Shown here: piece after piece, positions 54,959 through 63,674 of the stretch
Layout of the letters: each line of letters opens with the position of its first letter
How positions within the stretch are numbered: position 1 is the stretch's first letter
Assembly: GCF_014522205.1 (NCBI RefSeq)
Contig: NZ_CP046884.1
Coordinates: 2,553,998 to 2,617,997, forward strand
DNA: 64,000 nucleotides
From: Corynebacterium poyangense
Lineage (GTDB): Bacteria; Actinomycetota; Actinomycetes; Mycobacteriales; Mycobacteriaceae
Direction: 5' to 3'
Notes under the pieces: model-generated
What the model was told of the DNA's origin: nothing
What the model saw: only the letters and a program-made list of their open reading frames with translations
The model's database searches: none
Made by a program: the position numbers and the translations under genes

Positions 54959-55522
54959 ATGAGTAGTTATTCTCACAAGCCGGATGACTTTGAGCTTGTA
55001 CGGGCATATAACTCGGGGGATAGGGAAGCCTTTAAGCTCATCGTCAAACGGCATAATCAACGGCTCATGGCCGTGGCGCGACGCTACGCCCGCAATGAAC
55101 ATGATGCCAAAGATATTTTGCAAGAAGCGCTATTCAAAGCTAGCCGTCATCTCCACAATTTTCGTTTCGAAGCCGCAGTCAGCACCTGGTTACATCGCCT
55201 CGTTCTCAATAGCGGCCATGATTACGTCACCAATAGTCAGCGGCGGGAACTGAGCAATTTAGATGACACAGATGATCCGTCAAGGACTTTACCGGCAGCG
55301 TTAACCTATGATCCCTTCCGGCATCTCGATACCACCCTCACCCTCTTCGCCGCCATGAAGCAACTCCGGCCGGACCAGTGTTATGCTCTGCTGCTCGTCG
55401 ACCTCTATGGCCTAGATATCGCCAGTGCGGCGCGGATCGCCAAGGTAAGGCCAGGGACAATGAAATCTCGACGAGGACGAGCACGAGCACACCTCCGAGA
55501 AATTCTCGAAGGCAGTTGGTAG
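54959..55522 (+). CDS. sigM: ECF-family RNA polymerase sigma factor SigM
   Basis: The 187-residue sigma factor has region 2 (FKLIVKRHNQRLMAVARRYARNEHDAKDILQEALFKAS) and region 4 (LYGLDIASAARIAKVRPGTMKSRRGRARAHLREIL). In C. glutamicum SigM controls thioredoxin and iron-sulfur genes under disulfide stress, and trxB follows here. No anti-sigma gene (RsmA-type) lies between sigM and trxB, where mycobacteria have one. A cysteine in RPDQCYALLL at the start of region 4 is worth noting. GGGGGAA precedes the ATG. Confidence 0.88.
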   Translation: MSSYSHKPDDFELVRAYNSGDREAFKLIVKRHNQRLMAVARRYARNEHDAKDILQEALFKASRHLHNFRFEAAVSTWLHRLVLNSGHDYVTNSQRRELSNLDDTDDPSRTLPAALTYDPFRHLDTTLTLFAAMKQLRPDQCYALLLVDLYGLDIASAARIAKVRPGTMKSRRGRARAHLREILEGSW

Positions 55523-55555
55523 CTTCCCCTCTCTGAGCACACCTCAACCAAACAC

Positions 55556-55633
55556 AGCAACCTGGAATAGCGCATAATAGGCTAAGCGTTATAATCATCG
55601 CGTAAGCGATAAGATAAACCAGGTTGCTTTTTT
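55556..55633 (+). terminator. Branched RNA structure ending in a T run between sigM and trxB
   Basis: A perfect 10-bp stem joins AGCAACCTGG (55556-55565) and CCAGGTTGCT (55619-55628), followed by six T (55628-55633). The 53-nt interior holds two further hairpins: ATAGCGC with GCGTTAT (55567-55573 and 55586-55592, one G-U pair) and ATCGC with GCGAT around GTAA (55597-55610). It works as a terminator of sigM or could be an attenuator or small RNA; a perfect TATAAT at 55590-55595 lies inside it. Confidence 0.6.
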
Positions 55634-55691
55634 CTGCTTAACCCGCGCTCTCCGCGCATCCCGTACTCCACCCTCATCGAAAGGAACACCC

Positions 55692-56633
55692 ATGTCCGAG
55701 CCGCAACAGGTCCATGACGTCATCATCATCGGGTCTGGCCCAGCCGGATACACCGCCGCCATCTACGCCGCCCGGGCGGAACTAAAACCCCTCGTTTTTG
55801 AAGGCATTGAGTTTGGTGGCTCCCTCATGAACACCACTGAGGTGGAGAACTTCCCCGGTTTTCGAGAGGGGATCATGGGTCCAGAACTCATGGACCAGAT
55901 GCGCGCCCAAGCCGAGCGGTTTGGAGCAGATCTCCGAATGCAACTAGTAGACCAGGTAGAACTTGCCGGCGATCTTAAAAAAGTTGTTTCCGAAGAAGAG
56001 GAATTCTTCGCCCGCACGGTTATTCTGGCTACTGGCTCCGCCCCTCGCTACCTCGGAGTTCCCGGTGAACAAGAGCTCCTCGGCCGCGGAGTATCGTCCT
56101 GCGCTACCTGCGACGGATTTTTCTTCCGCGATCACGACATCGCCGTCGTCGGTGGTGGCGACTCAGCTATGGAAGAAGCCACTTTTCTCACGAAATTCGC
56201 CCGCAGCGTCACAATCATCCATCGCCGTGAGGAGTTCCGCGCCTCAGCCATCATGCTGGAACGCGCCCGCAGCAATGAGAAAATCCGCTTCATCACTCAC
56301 GCCACGGTGAACCAGGTTCTCGGTAACTCTACCGTCAGCGGCTTGGAGCTAAAAGACACTCGCACCGGAGAGCTTTCTCAGCTCGACGTCACCGCCATGT
56401 TCGTCGCCATCGGCCACGACCCACGCTCTGACTTTTTCCGAGATCAACTTAGCTGCAACCAGGCTGGCTATGTCATCGTCGACGAACCTTCCACCTGCAC
56501 CTCACTTCCTGGGGTATTCGCCTGCGGCGACTTGGTGGATTCTCATTATCAGCAAGCCATCACCGCTGCTGGTTCGGGATGCCGCGCAGCCATTGATGCA
56601 GAGCATTACTTAGCCAACCACCTCCACAACTAA
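55692..56633 (+). CDS. trxB: Thioredoxin reductase
   Basis: The 313-residue flavoprotein reduces thioredoxin with NADPH. The FAD motif [20 protein letters not shown] is at residues 12-31, the redox-active disulfide SCATCDG near residue 136, the NADPH motif [15 protein letters not shown] near residue 153, and the second FAD motif [15 protein letters not shown] near residue 275. AAAGGAA precedes the ATG. It forms an operon with the thioredoxin gene 36 bp downstream. Confidence 0.95.
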   Translation: MSEPQQVHDVIIIGSGPAGYTAAIYAARAELKPLVFEGIEFGGSLMNTTEVENFPGFREGIMGPELMDQMRAQAERFGADLRMQLVDQVELAGDLKKVVSEEEEFFARTVILATGSAPRYLGVPGEQELLGRGVSSCATCDGFFFRDHDIAVVGGGDSAMEEATFLTKFARSVTIIHRREEFRASAIMLERARSNEKIRFITHATVNQVLGNSTVSGLELKDTRTGELSQLDVTAMFVAIGHDPRSDFFRDQLSCNQAGYVIVDEPSTCTSLPGVFACGDLVDSHYQQAITAAGSGCRAAIDAEHYLANHLHN

Positions 56634-56669
56634 TCTCATTTTCCAGCACTATCCAAGGACTATCCACCC

Positions 56670-56993
56670 ATGAGCACTGTTCATACCTTTACCCAGAGCA
56701 ATTTCCGTTCCCAAGTCATTGATTCTGACCGGCCAGTTTTAGTTGACTTTTGGGCTGAATGGTGCGGCCCTTGCCGCAAAATGAATCCGGTGATTGAAAA
56801 GATCGCTGAAGAGATGGGGGATAAGGTTGTCGTCGGAAAAATTAACCTAGACCAAGAGCGTGCTTTGGGAGCGATGTATCAGATTATGTCCATCCCTTGC
56901 CTCATGGTTTTTAAAGACGGTGAGAAAGTTGAAGAAATGGTTGGAGTTAAACCAGCTTCACAGATTGTCGCTGCCCTAGAAAAGCACCTCTAA
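56670..56993 (+). CDS. trxA: Thioredoxin
   Basis: The 107-residue protein has the canonical active site WAEWCGPCRKMNPV near residue 32 and the cis-proline loop SIPCLMVFKDGEKVEEMVG. An additional cysteine precedes the last motif (IPCLM in place of IPTLM). The gene follows trxB in the order conserved in mycobacteria (trxC) and corynebacteria. The 36-bp spacer contains AAGGAC as a weak ribosome-binding site. Confidence 0.93.
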   Translation: MSTVHTFTQSNFRSQVIDSDRPVLVDFWAEWCGPCRKMNPVIEKIAEEMGDKVVVGKINLDQERALGAMYQIMSIPCLMVFKDGEKVEEMVGVKPASQIVAALEKHL

Positions 56994-57011
56994 CTGGTAT
57001 TATTTTTTATC

Positions 57012-57047
57012 AGCCGACGCCCCACGCAGAACGGAGTAAAGTCGGCT
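57012..57047 (+). terminator. Hairpin between thioredoxin and cwlM genes
   Basis: AGCCGAC (57012-57018) pairs with GTCGGCT (57041-57047) over a 22-nt loop. No T run follows, so it may be a processing or leader structure rather than a terminator. Confidence 0.35.
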
Positions 57048-57080
57048 TCACACTGATGCTTGGATGAGGGAAGGAGAACC

Positions 57081-58265
57081 GTGGCAGAGGTCCTCAGGGT
57101 TGGTGATCACAGTCCACGCATTGCCGAAGCTCGAATGACTTTGGCTCGTCTCGGACTTCTCTCCACCTTCGAAGGAGACATCGGATCTCAGCGTTCGGAT
57201 CGTTTCACCGATGCAGATATGTTCTTTGACGCTGATCTATCCGAAGTTCTTAAAGCCTTCCAGCAATCCCGCGGCATTATTCCCACGGGAGAGATTGAAG
57301 ACGCCACACTCCGCGAATTGCGCCATGCCAGTTACCGGCTAGGGGCTCGGGTCTTATCTTTTCAGGTGAACCACGAGCTCATTGGTGATGACGTCGGACA
57401 GCTCCAAACTCAGCTCCAAGAACTCGGCTTTTATTCTCACCGAGTAGACGGCCATTTTGGTCAGTTCACTCATGACGCTTTAGTCAATTACCAACACAAT
57501 TCCGGCCTGCGGGCAGATGGAATGTGCGGTCCAGAAACTATCCGTGCCCTCAGTCTTTTAGGCCGACGCATTACCGGTGGTTCCCCTCAAGCTATCCGTG
57601 AGCGAGAGCATGTTCGGGCCGCTGGACCGATGCTTGCCGGTAAGCGTGTAGTTATTGACCCTGCTCTCGGCGGGCGAAATAAAGGTCTTAAGGTACAGGG
57701 TCGATTTGGTGAGATCACCGAGGAAGAGATTCTCTGGGATCTTGCTACTCGCATTGAGGGCAGAATGATCGCCCTAGGAATCGAAACTATAATTTCTCGC
57801 CCCCGCATGGATGATCCTGACCATAAGTCCCGAGCTGAGATCGCCAATGCTTTTGATGCTGATTTAATGATCAGCTTGCAGTGTGACCGGTACCAGAATG
57901 AAAAAGCCTCTGGGGTTGCTACCTTCTATTTTGGCAGCGAGATCGGAAATAGTTCGCTGACCGGGGAGATGCTTTCGGGCTATATCCAGCGAGAAATCGT
58001 AGCTCGGACCAACATGGTTAATTGCGGCAACCATGCCCGGACTTGGGATATGTTGCGGCTGACCATGATGCCCACCGTAGAGGTAGTTACCGGATACCTC
58101 ACGAATCCCGACGATCTTGCCGTCTTAAGCAGCATCGAGGGCAGAGAAGCCATCGTTGAAGCTATCCTTATTGCCGTCAAGCGCTTATATCTGCTTGATC
58201 GAGGCGATGATCAACCCACCGGAACATACCGTTTCGATGAATTACTCAAAGCGGAAGGCATTTAA
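57081..58265 (+). CDS. cwlM: CwlM-type pseudo-amidase, regulator of peptidoglycan synthesis
   Basis: The 394-residue protein has two peptidoglycan-binding repeats (about residues 8-70 and 95-155; HFGQFTHDALVNYQHNSGLRADG) and an amidase_3 domain (about 185-375). Two of the three zinc-binding residues are gone: the usual GHGG histidine is Leu in IDPALGGRNKG and the usual SIHAN histidine is Gln in SLQCDR. In mycobacteria CwlM is such an inactive amidase that activates MurA. GTG 57081 has AAGGAG 5 nt upstream; the frame is open to TTG 57060. Confidence 0.9.
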   Translation: MAEVLRVGDHSPRIAEARMTLARLGLLSTFEGDIGSQRSDRFTDADMFFDADLSEVLKAFQQSRGIIPTGEIEDATLRELRHASYRLGARVLSFQVNHELIGDDVGQLQTQLQELGFYSHRVDGHFGQFTHDALVNYQHNSGLRADGMCGPETIRALSLLGRRITGGSPQAIREREHVRAAGPMLAGKRVVIDPALGGRNKGLKVQGRFGEITEEEILWDLATRIEGRMIALGIETIISRPRMDDPDHKSRAEIANAFDADLMISLQCDRYQNEKASGVATFYFGSEIGNSSLTGEMLSGYIQREIVARTNMVNCGNHARTWDMLRLTMMPTVEVVTGYLTNPDDLAVLSSIEGREAIVEAILIAVKRLYLLDRGDDQPTGTYRFDELLKAEGI

Positions 58266-58309
58266 CCTCCCAACCCCTCAACGCGCCACGCTGGAAGGCT
58301 GCCGGTTTG

Positions 58310-59479
58310 TTACTGGCTTTGCCCTAGCAACCCCATAATTCTTTCAAAATCCTCTTGGTCGCTAAATTCCACCGTCAACTTCCCTTTGCGCTTACCCATA
58401 CTGACAATCACCCGCGTATCTAGATCATCAGCCAAGCGCTCCGCTGCATGTTGCAAATACTCCGGCGGCGGCGTTTTTTCTCGTGGTTTTCGCTGCGCTA
58501 CCTTGTCTCCCCGATTCATCAACGTGACGGCTTCTTCAGTAGCCCGAACAGAAAGCCCTTCAGCGATAATTCGCTCCGCTAACTCATCTTGTAAGTCCAC
58601 CACTGGTTCGGCTTTAATCCCTAACAGAGCGCGAGCATGACCAGCGGATAACACCCCGGCGGCCACTTTTCGCTGAACCGCCACCGGCAACGACAACAGC
58701 CTAATCATATTGGTAACTACCGGCCGGGATCGGCCTAGTTTTTCGGCAAGCTCCGCCTGGGTGACCTGGAATTCCTCCAATAATTGTTGATAGGCGGCAG
58801 CCTCTTCTAAGGGATTAAGCTCAACGCGGTGAATATTCTCTAAAAGAGCATCCCGCAATAGCGTCGAATCTTCACTCTCACGGACAATAGCCGGAATCAT
58901 ACTCAACCCAGCTTTTGCACTCGCCCGCCACCGGCGTTCACCCATAATAAGCTCATAGCCCTCGCCCTCCGGGTGAGGCCGCACCACAATGGGTTGCAAC
59001 AACCCAAACTCACGGATCGAATGCACTAATTCAGCAAGCGCATCTTCCTCAAACACCGTCCGTGGCTGTTGCGGGTTAGGAACTATCTGCCCGATGGGAA
59101 TTTCCTGATAGTGCGCACCCACCTCGGCGCCTTCCGCCGGGGCTGGCACCCGCACCGGGACGTCTCTTCTGTCCCGTGGATTAAGTTTCCCACCGCCAAT
59201 AATCACATCTGCTGCCGCTCCTCCCAGTCCACGCGAATGACTGAGCTTTTCTGCCACACTCGGCGCGGTTTTCGCGTCTGCGTGTGCGTCCTCTGTCCTC
59301 GCACCATCCTGACCGGCAGAAGAGGACACAGGTTCTTCGTGAGGTGAGGTCGACGTCGGCCCTTGCGGACGATGTTCCTGTTCCCTGGGGTTGACCCGGT
59401 GTGTGGTTTCATCCGGCACCATCAATGCAGCTAATCCGCGGCCTAAGCCACCTCGCTGACGGCCTGATTTCTTTGCCAT
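58310..59479 (-). CDS. parB: Chromosome partitioning protein ParB
   Basis: The 389-residue protein binds parS and spreads as a CTP-dependent clamp. The basic N-terminus [11 protein letters not shown] (ParA interaction) is followed by [22 protein letters not shown], the CTP-binding motif [12 protein letters not shown] near residue 175, helix-turn-helix [26 protein letters not shown] near residue 240, and the C-terminal dimer domain. ATG 59479 has AAGGAG 11 nt upstream; GTG 59488 would leave only 2 nt. It is 62 bp downstream of parA. Confidence 0.93.
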   Translation of the reverse strand: MAKKSGRQRGGLGRGLAALMVPDETTHRVNPREQEHRPQGPTSTSPHEEPVSSSAGQDGARTEDAHADAKTAPSVAEKLSHSRGLGGAAADVIIGGGKLNPRDRRDVPVRVPAPAEGAEVGAHYQEIPIGQIVPNPQQPRTVFEEDALAELVHSIREFGLLQPIVVRPHPEGEGYELIMGERRWRASAKAGLSMIPAIVRESEDSTLLRDALLENIHRVELNPLEEAAAYQQLLEEFQVTQAELAEKLGRSRPVVTNMIRLLSLPVAVQRKVAAGVLSAGHARALLGIKAEPVVDLQDELAERIIAEGLSVRATEEAVTLMNRGDKVAQRKPREKTPPPEYLQHAAERLADDLDTRVIVSMGKRKGKLTVEFSDQEDFERIMGLLGQSQ

Positions 59480-59541
59480 GGTGTTCACTACTCCTTATAA
59501 AAATTCATGGAACTTAGCTTCTTCAGACTGTCAGGTGCTGC

Positions 59542-60456
59542 TTAGCGTTCCGTGTCATGTGCCGCTGCGGGACTTATCCCAATGGGTCCGCTTTCTGGAC
59601 CCGGGAGGTAATCGCCGCGTTGGGCAAGCTCTCGCGCCGCGTCCCGATAAGATTGTGCCCCTCGAGAAGACGGGTCATACTGCAAGACAGTTTGCCCAAA
59701 TCCTGGTGCCTCAGAAATCCGCACCGATCGCGGAATGAGGGTTTTTATTACCACATCGCCGAAGTGTCCGCGGACTTCTTCAGCAACTTGTTCTGCTAGA
59801 TTCGTTCGGCCGTCGTACATAGTCAGCAAAATCGCCGAGATGTGAAGATCTGTGTTGAGGTATTGCCGAATCATGCTGATGTTATTAAGAAGCTGACCCA
59901 CCCCCTCTAAGGCGTAGTATTCGCACTGAATCGGGATAATGACCTCATCGACCAGCGTCATCGCATTAATCGTTAATAACCCAAGAGAAGGTGGGCAATC
60001 AATTAACACATAATCAAATTGGTGTTTGTCCAAAAACTCGCCGCGCACTGCGTCATAGAGCCGGTATTCCCGACGCACCAAACTGACCAATTCAATTTCT
60101 GCACCCGCCAGGTCAATTGTTGCCGGAATGCAGTACAGGGAGTCAAAGTCCGGGGACTTTTGCATTGCTTCATCAGCCGTGGCGTCACCAATAAGCAACT
60201 CATAGGTAGAGGTAGTTCCTGCTCGGTGCTCGACGCCGAGAGCCGTAGAAGCATTACCTTGGGGATCAATATCTATAACCAGTACCTTTAAACCGGCCTC
60301 CGCTAATCCCGCTGCCAAGTTCACCGAGGAGGTCGTTTTCCCTACGCCACCCTTTTGATTCGCAATGGTGATAAGCCGAGGTCGCTCCGGTTTCGGAAGC
60401 CTGCCCTCATGGAGTGCACTCTCGCGCTGGGCACTCTTATCATTCTGCTCAGCCAT
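59542..60456 (-). CDS. parA: Chromosome partitioning ATPase ParA
   Basis: The 304-residue ATPase drives separation of origin regions. The deviant Walker A NQKGGVGKTTSSVNLAAGL, Walker A' LVIDIDPQGNASTALG and Walker B VLIDCPPSLGLLTINAM appear in order. The charged N-terminal 35 residues are outside the core. ATG 60456 is preceded by AAGGAGAGAGGG 12-24 nt upstream; TTG starts further upstream (60465 and 60516) cannot be excluded. Order rsmG-parA-parB is conserved in the phylum. Confidence 0.93.
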   Translation of the reverse strand: MAEQNDKSAQRESALHEGRLPKPERPRLITIANQKGGVGKTTSSVNLAAGLAEAGLKVLVIDIDPQGNASTALGVEHRAGTTSTYELLIGDATADEAMQKSPDFDSLYCIPATIDLAGAEIELVSLVRREYRLYDAVRGEFLDKHQFDYVLIDCPPSLGLLTINAMTLVDEVIIPIQCEYYALEGVGQLLNNISMIRQYLNTDLHISAILLTMYDGRTNLAEQVAEEVRGHFGDVVIKTLIPRSVRISEAPGFGQTVLQYDPSSRGAQSYRDAARELAQRGDYLPGPESGPIGISPAAAHDTER

Positions 60457-60536
60457 CGACGTCAAACGCCCTCTCTCCTTACCCGTTGGCTCCGGCGTGC
60501 CGGCCTCCCCCGGCAATGATTTCTACTGTAGTGCTT

Positions 60537-61199
60537 CTACCTGACTCGGGGGATCCTTACTAGCGTTGTAGCTTGAGACAGGTATTTCCCCCCAACCTGA
60601 ACCACTTCCGGAGCACCGCCACCAGCATTACGAATCGCTTTAGCGTCGCGCTCAATTTCTTCGGTGACGGAAGATCCTTTCATCGCCACCATCATTCCAC
60701 CGCGCCGAACCAAGGGTAAAGACCAACCGCATAATTTCCCCAAGGGCGCTACTGCCCGCGAAGTCACGATATCTGCACCGCTAGCTTTAAAGCGCACAGC
60801 TTTATCTTCTGCTCTTCCTCGGATCACCGAAACATTCTTTAACCCCAGTTCAGATACTATTTCCTGCAAATAGGTGGAACGTTTTAACAGGGGTTCAATC
60901 AACGTGATCTGCAACTGTGGTCGAGCTATAGCGAGCGGAATACCCGGTAACCCAGCGCCTGAACCGACATCAACCACAGAGGCCTTTTCCGGCATCGCTT
61001 CAGCAATAACGGCGCAATTAAGAATGTGGCGTTCCCACAGCCGCGGAACTTCACGAGGTCCAATAAAACCACGCTGAGCACCATCGCTAGCCAAAGAACG
61101 ATGATAAGCTACCGCCACGCTTAGGTGCGTTCCGAAAATCTCGCGCGCAACCTCGGGCGTCGGATCTAACTCAGGGTCGCTCAGTGGTTCTGGTTTCAC
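60537..61199 (-). CDS. rsmG: 16S rRNA (guanine-527-N7)-methyltransferase
   Basis: The 220-residue SAM-dependent enzyme methylates G527 of 16S rRNA; loss gives low-level streptomycin resistance. RLWERHILNCAVIAEAMP and the SAM-binding VVDVGSGAGLPGIPLAIARP are visible, then VTSRAVAPLGKLCGWSLPL. GTG 61199 lies inside a parS site and has AAAGG 9 nt upstream; ATG 61217 and GTG 61208 are in frame but poorly spaced from it. The jag gene found between rsmG and yidC in mycobacteria is missing. Confidence 0.92.
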   Translation of the reverse strand: MKPEPLSDPELDPTPEVAREIFGTHLSVAVAYHRSLASDGAQRGFIGPREVPRLWERHILNCAVIAEAMPEKASVVDVGSGAGLPGIPLAIARPQLQITLIEPLLKRSTYLQEIVSELGLKNVSVIRGRAEDKAVRFKASGADIVTSRAVAPLGKLCGWSLPLVRRGGMMVAMKGSSVTEEIERDAKAIRNAGGGAPEVVQVGGKYLSQATTLVRIPRVR

Positions 61200-61207
61200 G
61201 TGAAACA
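61192..61207. other. parS site (15/16) at the start of rsmG
   Basis: GGTTTCACGTGAAACA differs from the consensus only in the first base. Read on the minus strand it encodes FHVKP, and its GTG is the probable rsmG start. It is the parS site nearest to oriC in this window, about 2.5 kb away. Confidence 0.88.
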
Positions 61208-61267
61208 CCTTTCTCATGTGTCGGCTGACAACCTCTTCAGCCTAGACTACAAAGTCGCTGAGACACC

Positions 61268-61296
61268 AAAAACCCCATCCCGAAGTTGAGATGGGG
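61268..61296 (-). terminator. Rho-independent terminator of the rpmH-rnpA-yidD-yidC unit
   Basis: On the minus strand CCCCATC pairs with GATGGGG around a 10-nt loop and is followed by TTTTT (61268-61272). It lies 28 bp past the yidC stop and before rsmG. Confidence 0.82.
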
Positions 61297-61323
61297 TGAG
61301 AAACAAGCAAAAACCAGCGAGGT

Positions 61324-62286
61324 TTAGCGGTTCTTCTTTTTCTTCTTCTTGGGATTGTTCGGCTTCACACCAGGTTTAGGAGCCAACGTCCGCTTAGCCT
61401 CACGCTTTGCAGCTTCTTCGGCTTCTTCTTCAGCATCCATCTTGGCAAAAACCACTCGCTGCTGGAAGAAAGTCCAGATATTGTTTGCCACCATGTAGAA
61501 CAGCAACCCGATATGCCAAATAGCACCAGTGAATAAAATGGTTGCTGGCATAAACCACAGCATCATCTTATTCATCATCTGCATCTGCATGGCTGCTTGA
61601 TCATTAGCCGGAGCATTCGCTTTACCACTGGCGAGGCGTTCTTTTTGCCGGCTTAAGGACATCCGAGCGTTAAAATGCGTAGCCAAAGCAATGACGGCAA
61701 TAAGCGGCGCGGCCACCATAATGATCTTCGCACGAGTGAAGTCGGCATTAGGGAAAGCCGCATACATGTCTTGAGGCATGGAAATATAAGCCGAAATCGG
61801 CACCCCAAAGACCGTCGAATCTAGGAAGGACTGCACATCATTAACACCGAACACATAGTTCGGGGTGTGGTAATTCTGCTCTACGGTCAGTCCTAATCCA
61901 CCGGCTGAGGTGCCGGTGCGGTTAAAACTGCGAAGCACGTGGAACAGACCAATAAACATGGGGATTTGAGCCAGCATAGGCAAGCATCCCAAAAGCGGAT
62001 TCACGCCCATCTCCTTCTGGAGTTTGCGTGATTCCTCCATCATCTTCTGCTGGTCGTTCTTGTACTTCGCCCGAATTTCCTGCATCCGAGGCTGCATTTC
62101 CTGCATTTTCCGGCTGGACCGCATTTGGTTGACCATCGGTTTATAAAGCAGGATGCGCAGGGTAAAGGTCAGTAGCACAATTGCCAGGATCCAGGACACT
62201 CCAGAATCCTCACCGAAGGCATAACCTGCCACCTTGTGCCAAAACCACAGCACCGCTGAGATCGGGTAATAGATAAAATTGAGCAC
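61324..62286 (-). CDS. yidC: Membrane protein insertase YidC
   Basis: The 320-residue insertase has a first membrane segment near the N-terminus, the conserved cytoplasmic hairpin QMRSSRKMQEMQPRMQEI, LGCLPMLAQIPMFIGLFHVL near residue 98 and further segments up to about residue 285. A lysine-rich tail (NPKKKKKKNR) could contact ribosomes. GTG 62286 has AAGGAG 7 nt upstream. It is the short, actinobacterial form without the large periplasmic domain. Confidence 0.94.
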   Translation of the reverse strand: MLNFIYYPISAVLWFWHKVAGYAFGEDSGVSWILAIVLLTFTLRILLYKPMVNQMRSSRKMQEMQPRMQEIRAKYKNDQQKMMEESRKLQKEMGVNPLLGCLPMLAQIPMFIGLFHVLRSFNRTGTSAGGLGLTVEQNYHTPNYVFGVNDVQSFLDSTVFGVPISAYISMPQDMYAAFPNADFTRAKIIMVAAPLIAVIALATHFNARMSLSRQKERLASGKANAPANDQAAMQMQMMNKMMLWFMPATILFTGAIWHIGLLFYMVANNIWTFFQQRVVFAKMDAEEEAEEAAKREAKRTLAPKPGVKPNNPKKKKKKNR

Positions 62287-62326
62287 CTAAAAGCTCCTTG
62301 AACATGTGTGTACGCGGACAACCCCT

Positions 62327-62584
62327 TTAAGGCACAGGATCATATCCTCCAGGGTGCCACGGTCCGCACTTTACTATCCGAACCAGTGTCAACAATGTTC
62401 CCTTCAAAGCACCGTGACGTTTGAGCGCAATGAGGGAATATGCGCTACAGGTTGGTTCAAACCTACAGGTAGGTCCCATCTTAAGGGGTGATAGCCAGTT
62501 CTGGTAAAACCGGACTGCCCCCACTAACACTCGGGTCCATCCCCGCAATTCGGGTTCTTCAACATCATGTCCGTGCTGACACAT
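62327..62584 (-). CDS. yidD: Membrane protein insertion efficiency factor YidD
   Basis: The 85-residue protein has the family core VRFYQNWLSPLKMGPTCRFEPTCSAY and CGPWHPGGYDPVP at the end. YidD assists YidC-dependent insertion. It starts 4 bp after the rnpA stop and ends 40 bp before yidC, consistent with co-transcription. Confidence 0.94.
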   Translation of the reverse strand: MCQHGHDVEEPELRGWTRVLVGAVRFYQNWLSPLKMGPTCRFEPTCSAYSLIALKRHGALKGTLLTLVRIVKCGPWHPGGYDPVP

Positions 62585-62588
62585 CTTT

Positions 62589-62966
62589 TCACCTTGTTTC
62601 CTGTCGAGCCAAGGCTTTCTTCTGCGCTGTCATTAAACTTCGCTGCACATCTTTTGACAGTTGCAAAGAAGTGGCTTCAGCAGAGACAGGTAGGGCTCTA
62701 ATGACAACATCCGCACCGCGCGGCAATGCAGGTGCCAGGTCAGCACAAATATGACGTAACCGCCGGGAGGTACGATGACGAATCACCGCATTCCCGACGG
62801 CTTTAGAAACGATCAACCCGAAACGAGGTCCGTTTTCACAGGCAACCTCGTCTCTTGTCCGATCCCGAAAATGCACCACTACCGTCCGTGAACCAACCCG
62901 TTGCCCTCCTTTGATAGTTCTCGTGAACTGCGCTGGAGAGGTGAGCTTGTTTTCACGTGGAAGCAC
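62589..62966 (-). CDS. rnpA: Ribonuclease P protein component
   Basis: The 125-residue basic protein supports RNase P RNA in tRNA 5' maturation. The RNP-type motif appears as [16 protein letters not shown] near residue 57, and the N-terminus [20 protein letters not shown] is typical. The start is GTG 62966. It follows rpmH by 33 bp. Confidence 0.93.
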   Translation of the reverse strand: MLPRENKLTSPAQFTRTIKGGQRVGSRTVVVHFRDRTRDEVACENGPRFGLIVSKAVGNAVIRHRTSRRLRHICADLAPALPRGADVVIRALPVSAEATSLQLSKDVQRSLMTAQKKALARQETR

Positions 62967-62999
62967 GCTACATGTCCCTCCGGGATCTTTGGACGAAAA

Positions 63000-63143
63000 C
63001 TACGCGGTTAGCTTGGCGCGCCCTTTACGGCGGCGAGCCGAAACGATAGCGCGCCCAGCACGGGTACGCATCCGAGTACGGAAGCCATGCACGCGAGCAC
63101 GGCGACGGTTATTGGGCTGATAGGTCCGCTTCCCCTTAGCCAC
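63000..63143 (-). CDS. rpmH: 50S ribosomal protein L34
   Basis: The 47-residue highly basic protein begins [20 protein letters not shown] and contains [21 protein letters not shown], the complete L34 sequence. It starts at GTG 63143, 7 nt after GAGGAGA, and ends at TAG 63000-63002. It is the first gene of the rpmH-rnpA-yidD-yidC unit and marks the conserved origin side. Confidence 0.96.
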   Translation of the reverse strand: MAKGKRTYQPNNRRRARVHGFRTRMRTRAGRAIVSARRRKGRAKLTA

Positions 63144-63640
63144 GATATTTCTCCTCTTATAGCTCTATTAACAGCAGCTGTCGGACGCGGTGATGCGAAC
63201 ACATGCATCGCCCCGCCCACCGGGATTTACAGCCACCCACATGGTTTTTCGTTGAGATCCGCAAATCTAGTCTGAACTCACCTCAACCGAAGAAGCAGCA
63301 GATGTTGCTTCTCTAGCAGTGATGGCCCGGAACTTCCTACCAGATTGCTCTCACGCATGTCTTGGAACTGACATGACAGACGGGTCAAGCGTACGCGAAA
63401 GCCGGGTTAAGGAACAAATCGACACACCCTCAGACGACGGGGGTATTCAACAGTACCCCTGAAATTACAACTTTGTACTTTTAACCAGGTCAAGGACCCT
63501 ACACCCAGTAAATTTCGCCCTCAACTGCACAACCCTAGGCTGCCTCCACCCTCATTCTCCGTCCCACCGGGATTAAGCCCTACCGCCATCGCACTAACGG
63601 TTCGACACCACCAAGAGCACCCGAGTAACTATGAATAGTG
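63144..63640. other. Intergenic region upstream of rpmH
   Basis: No gene is apparent. This is the rpmH side of the long divergent spacer between rpmH and the dnaA gene expected just beyond base 64000; it must contain the rpmH promoter, but I cannot place it with confidence. No strong DnaA box is seen until 63675. Confidence 0.6.
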
Positions 63641-63674
63641 AGCTTTTTGTTCACACCTTGTGAAAGGTCGAACT

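Noticed and set aside
62949-62964. CACGTG near the start of rnpA as another parS site
   Set aside because: The flanks match the consensus poorly (four mismatches outside the CACGTG core), well below the other sites.
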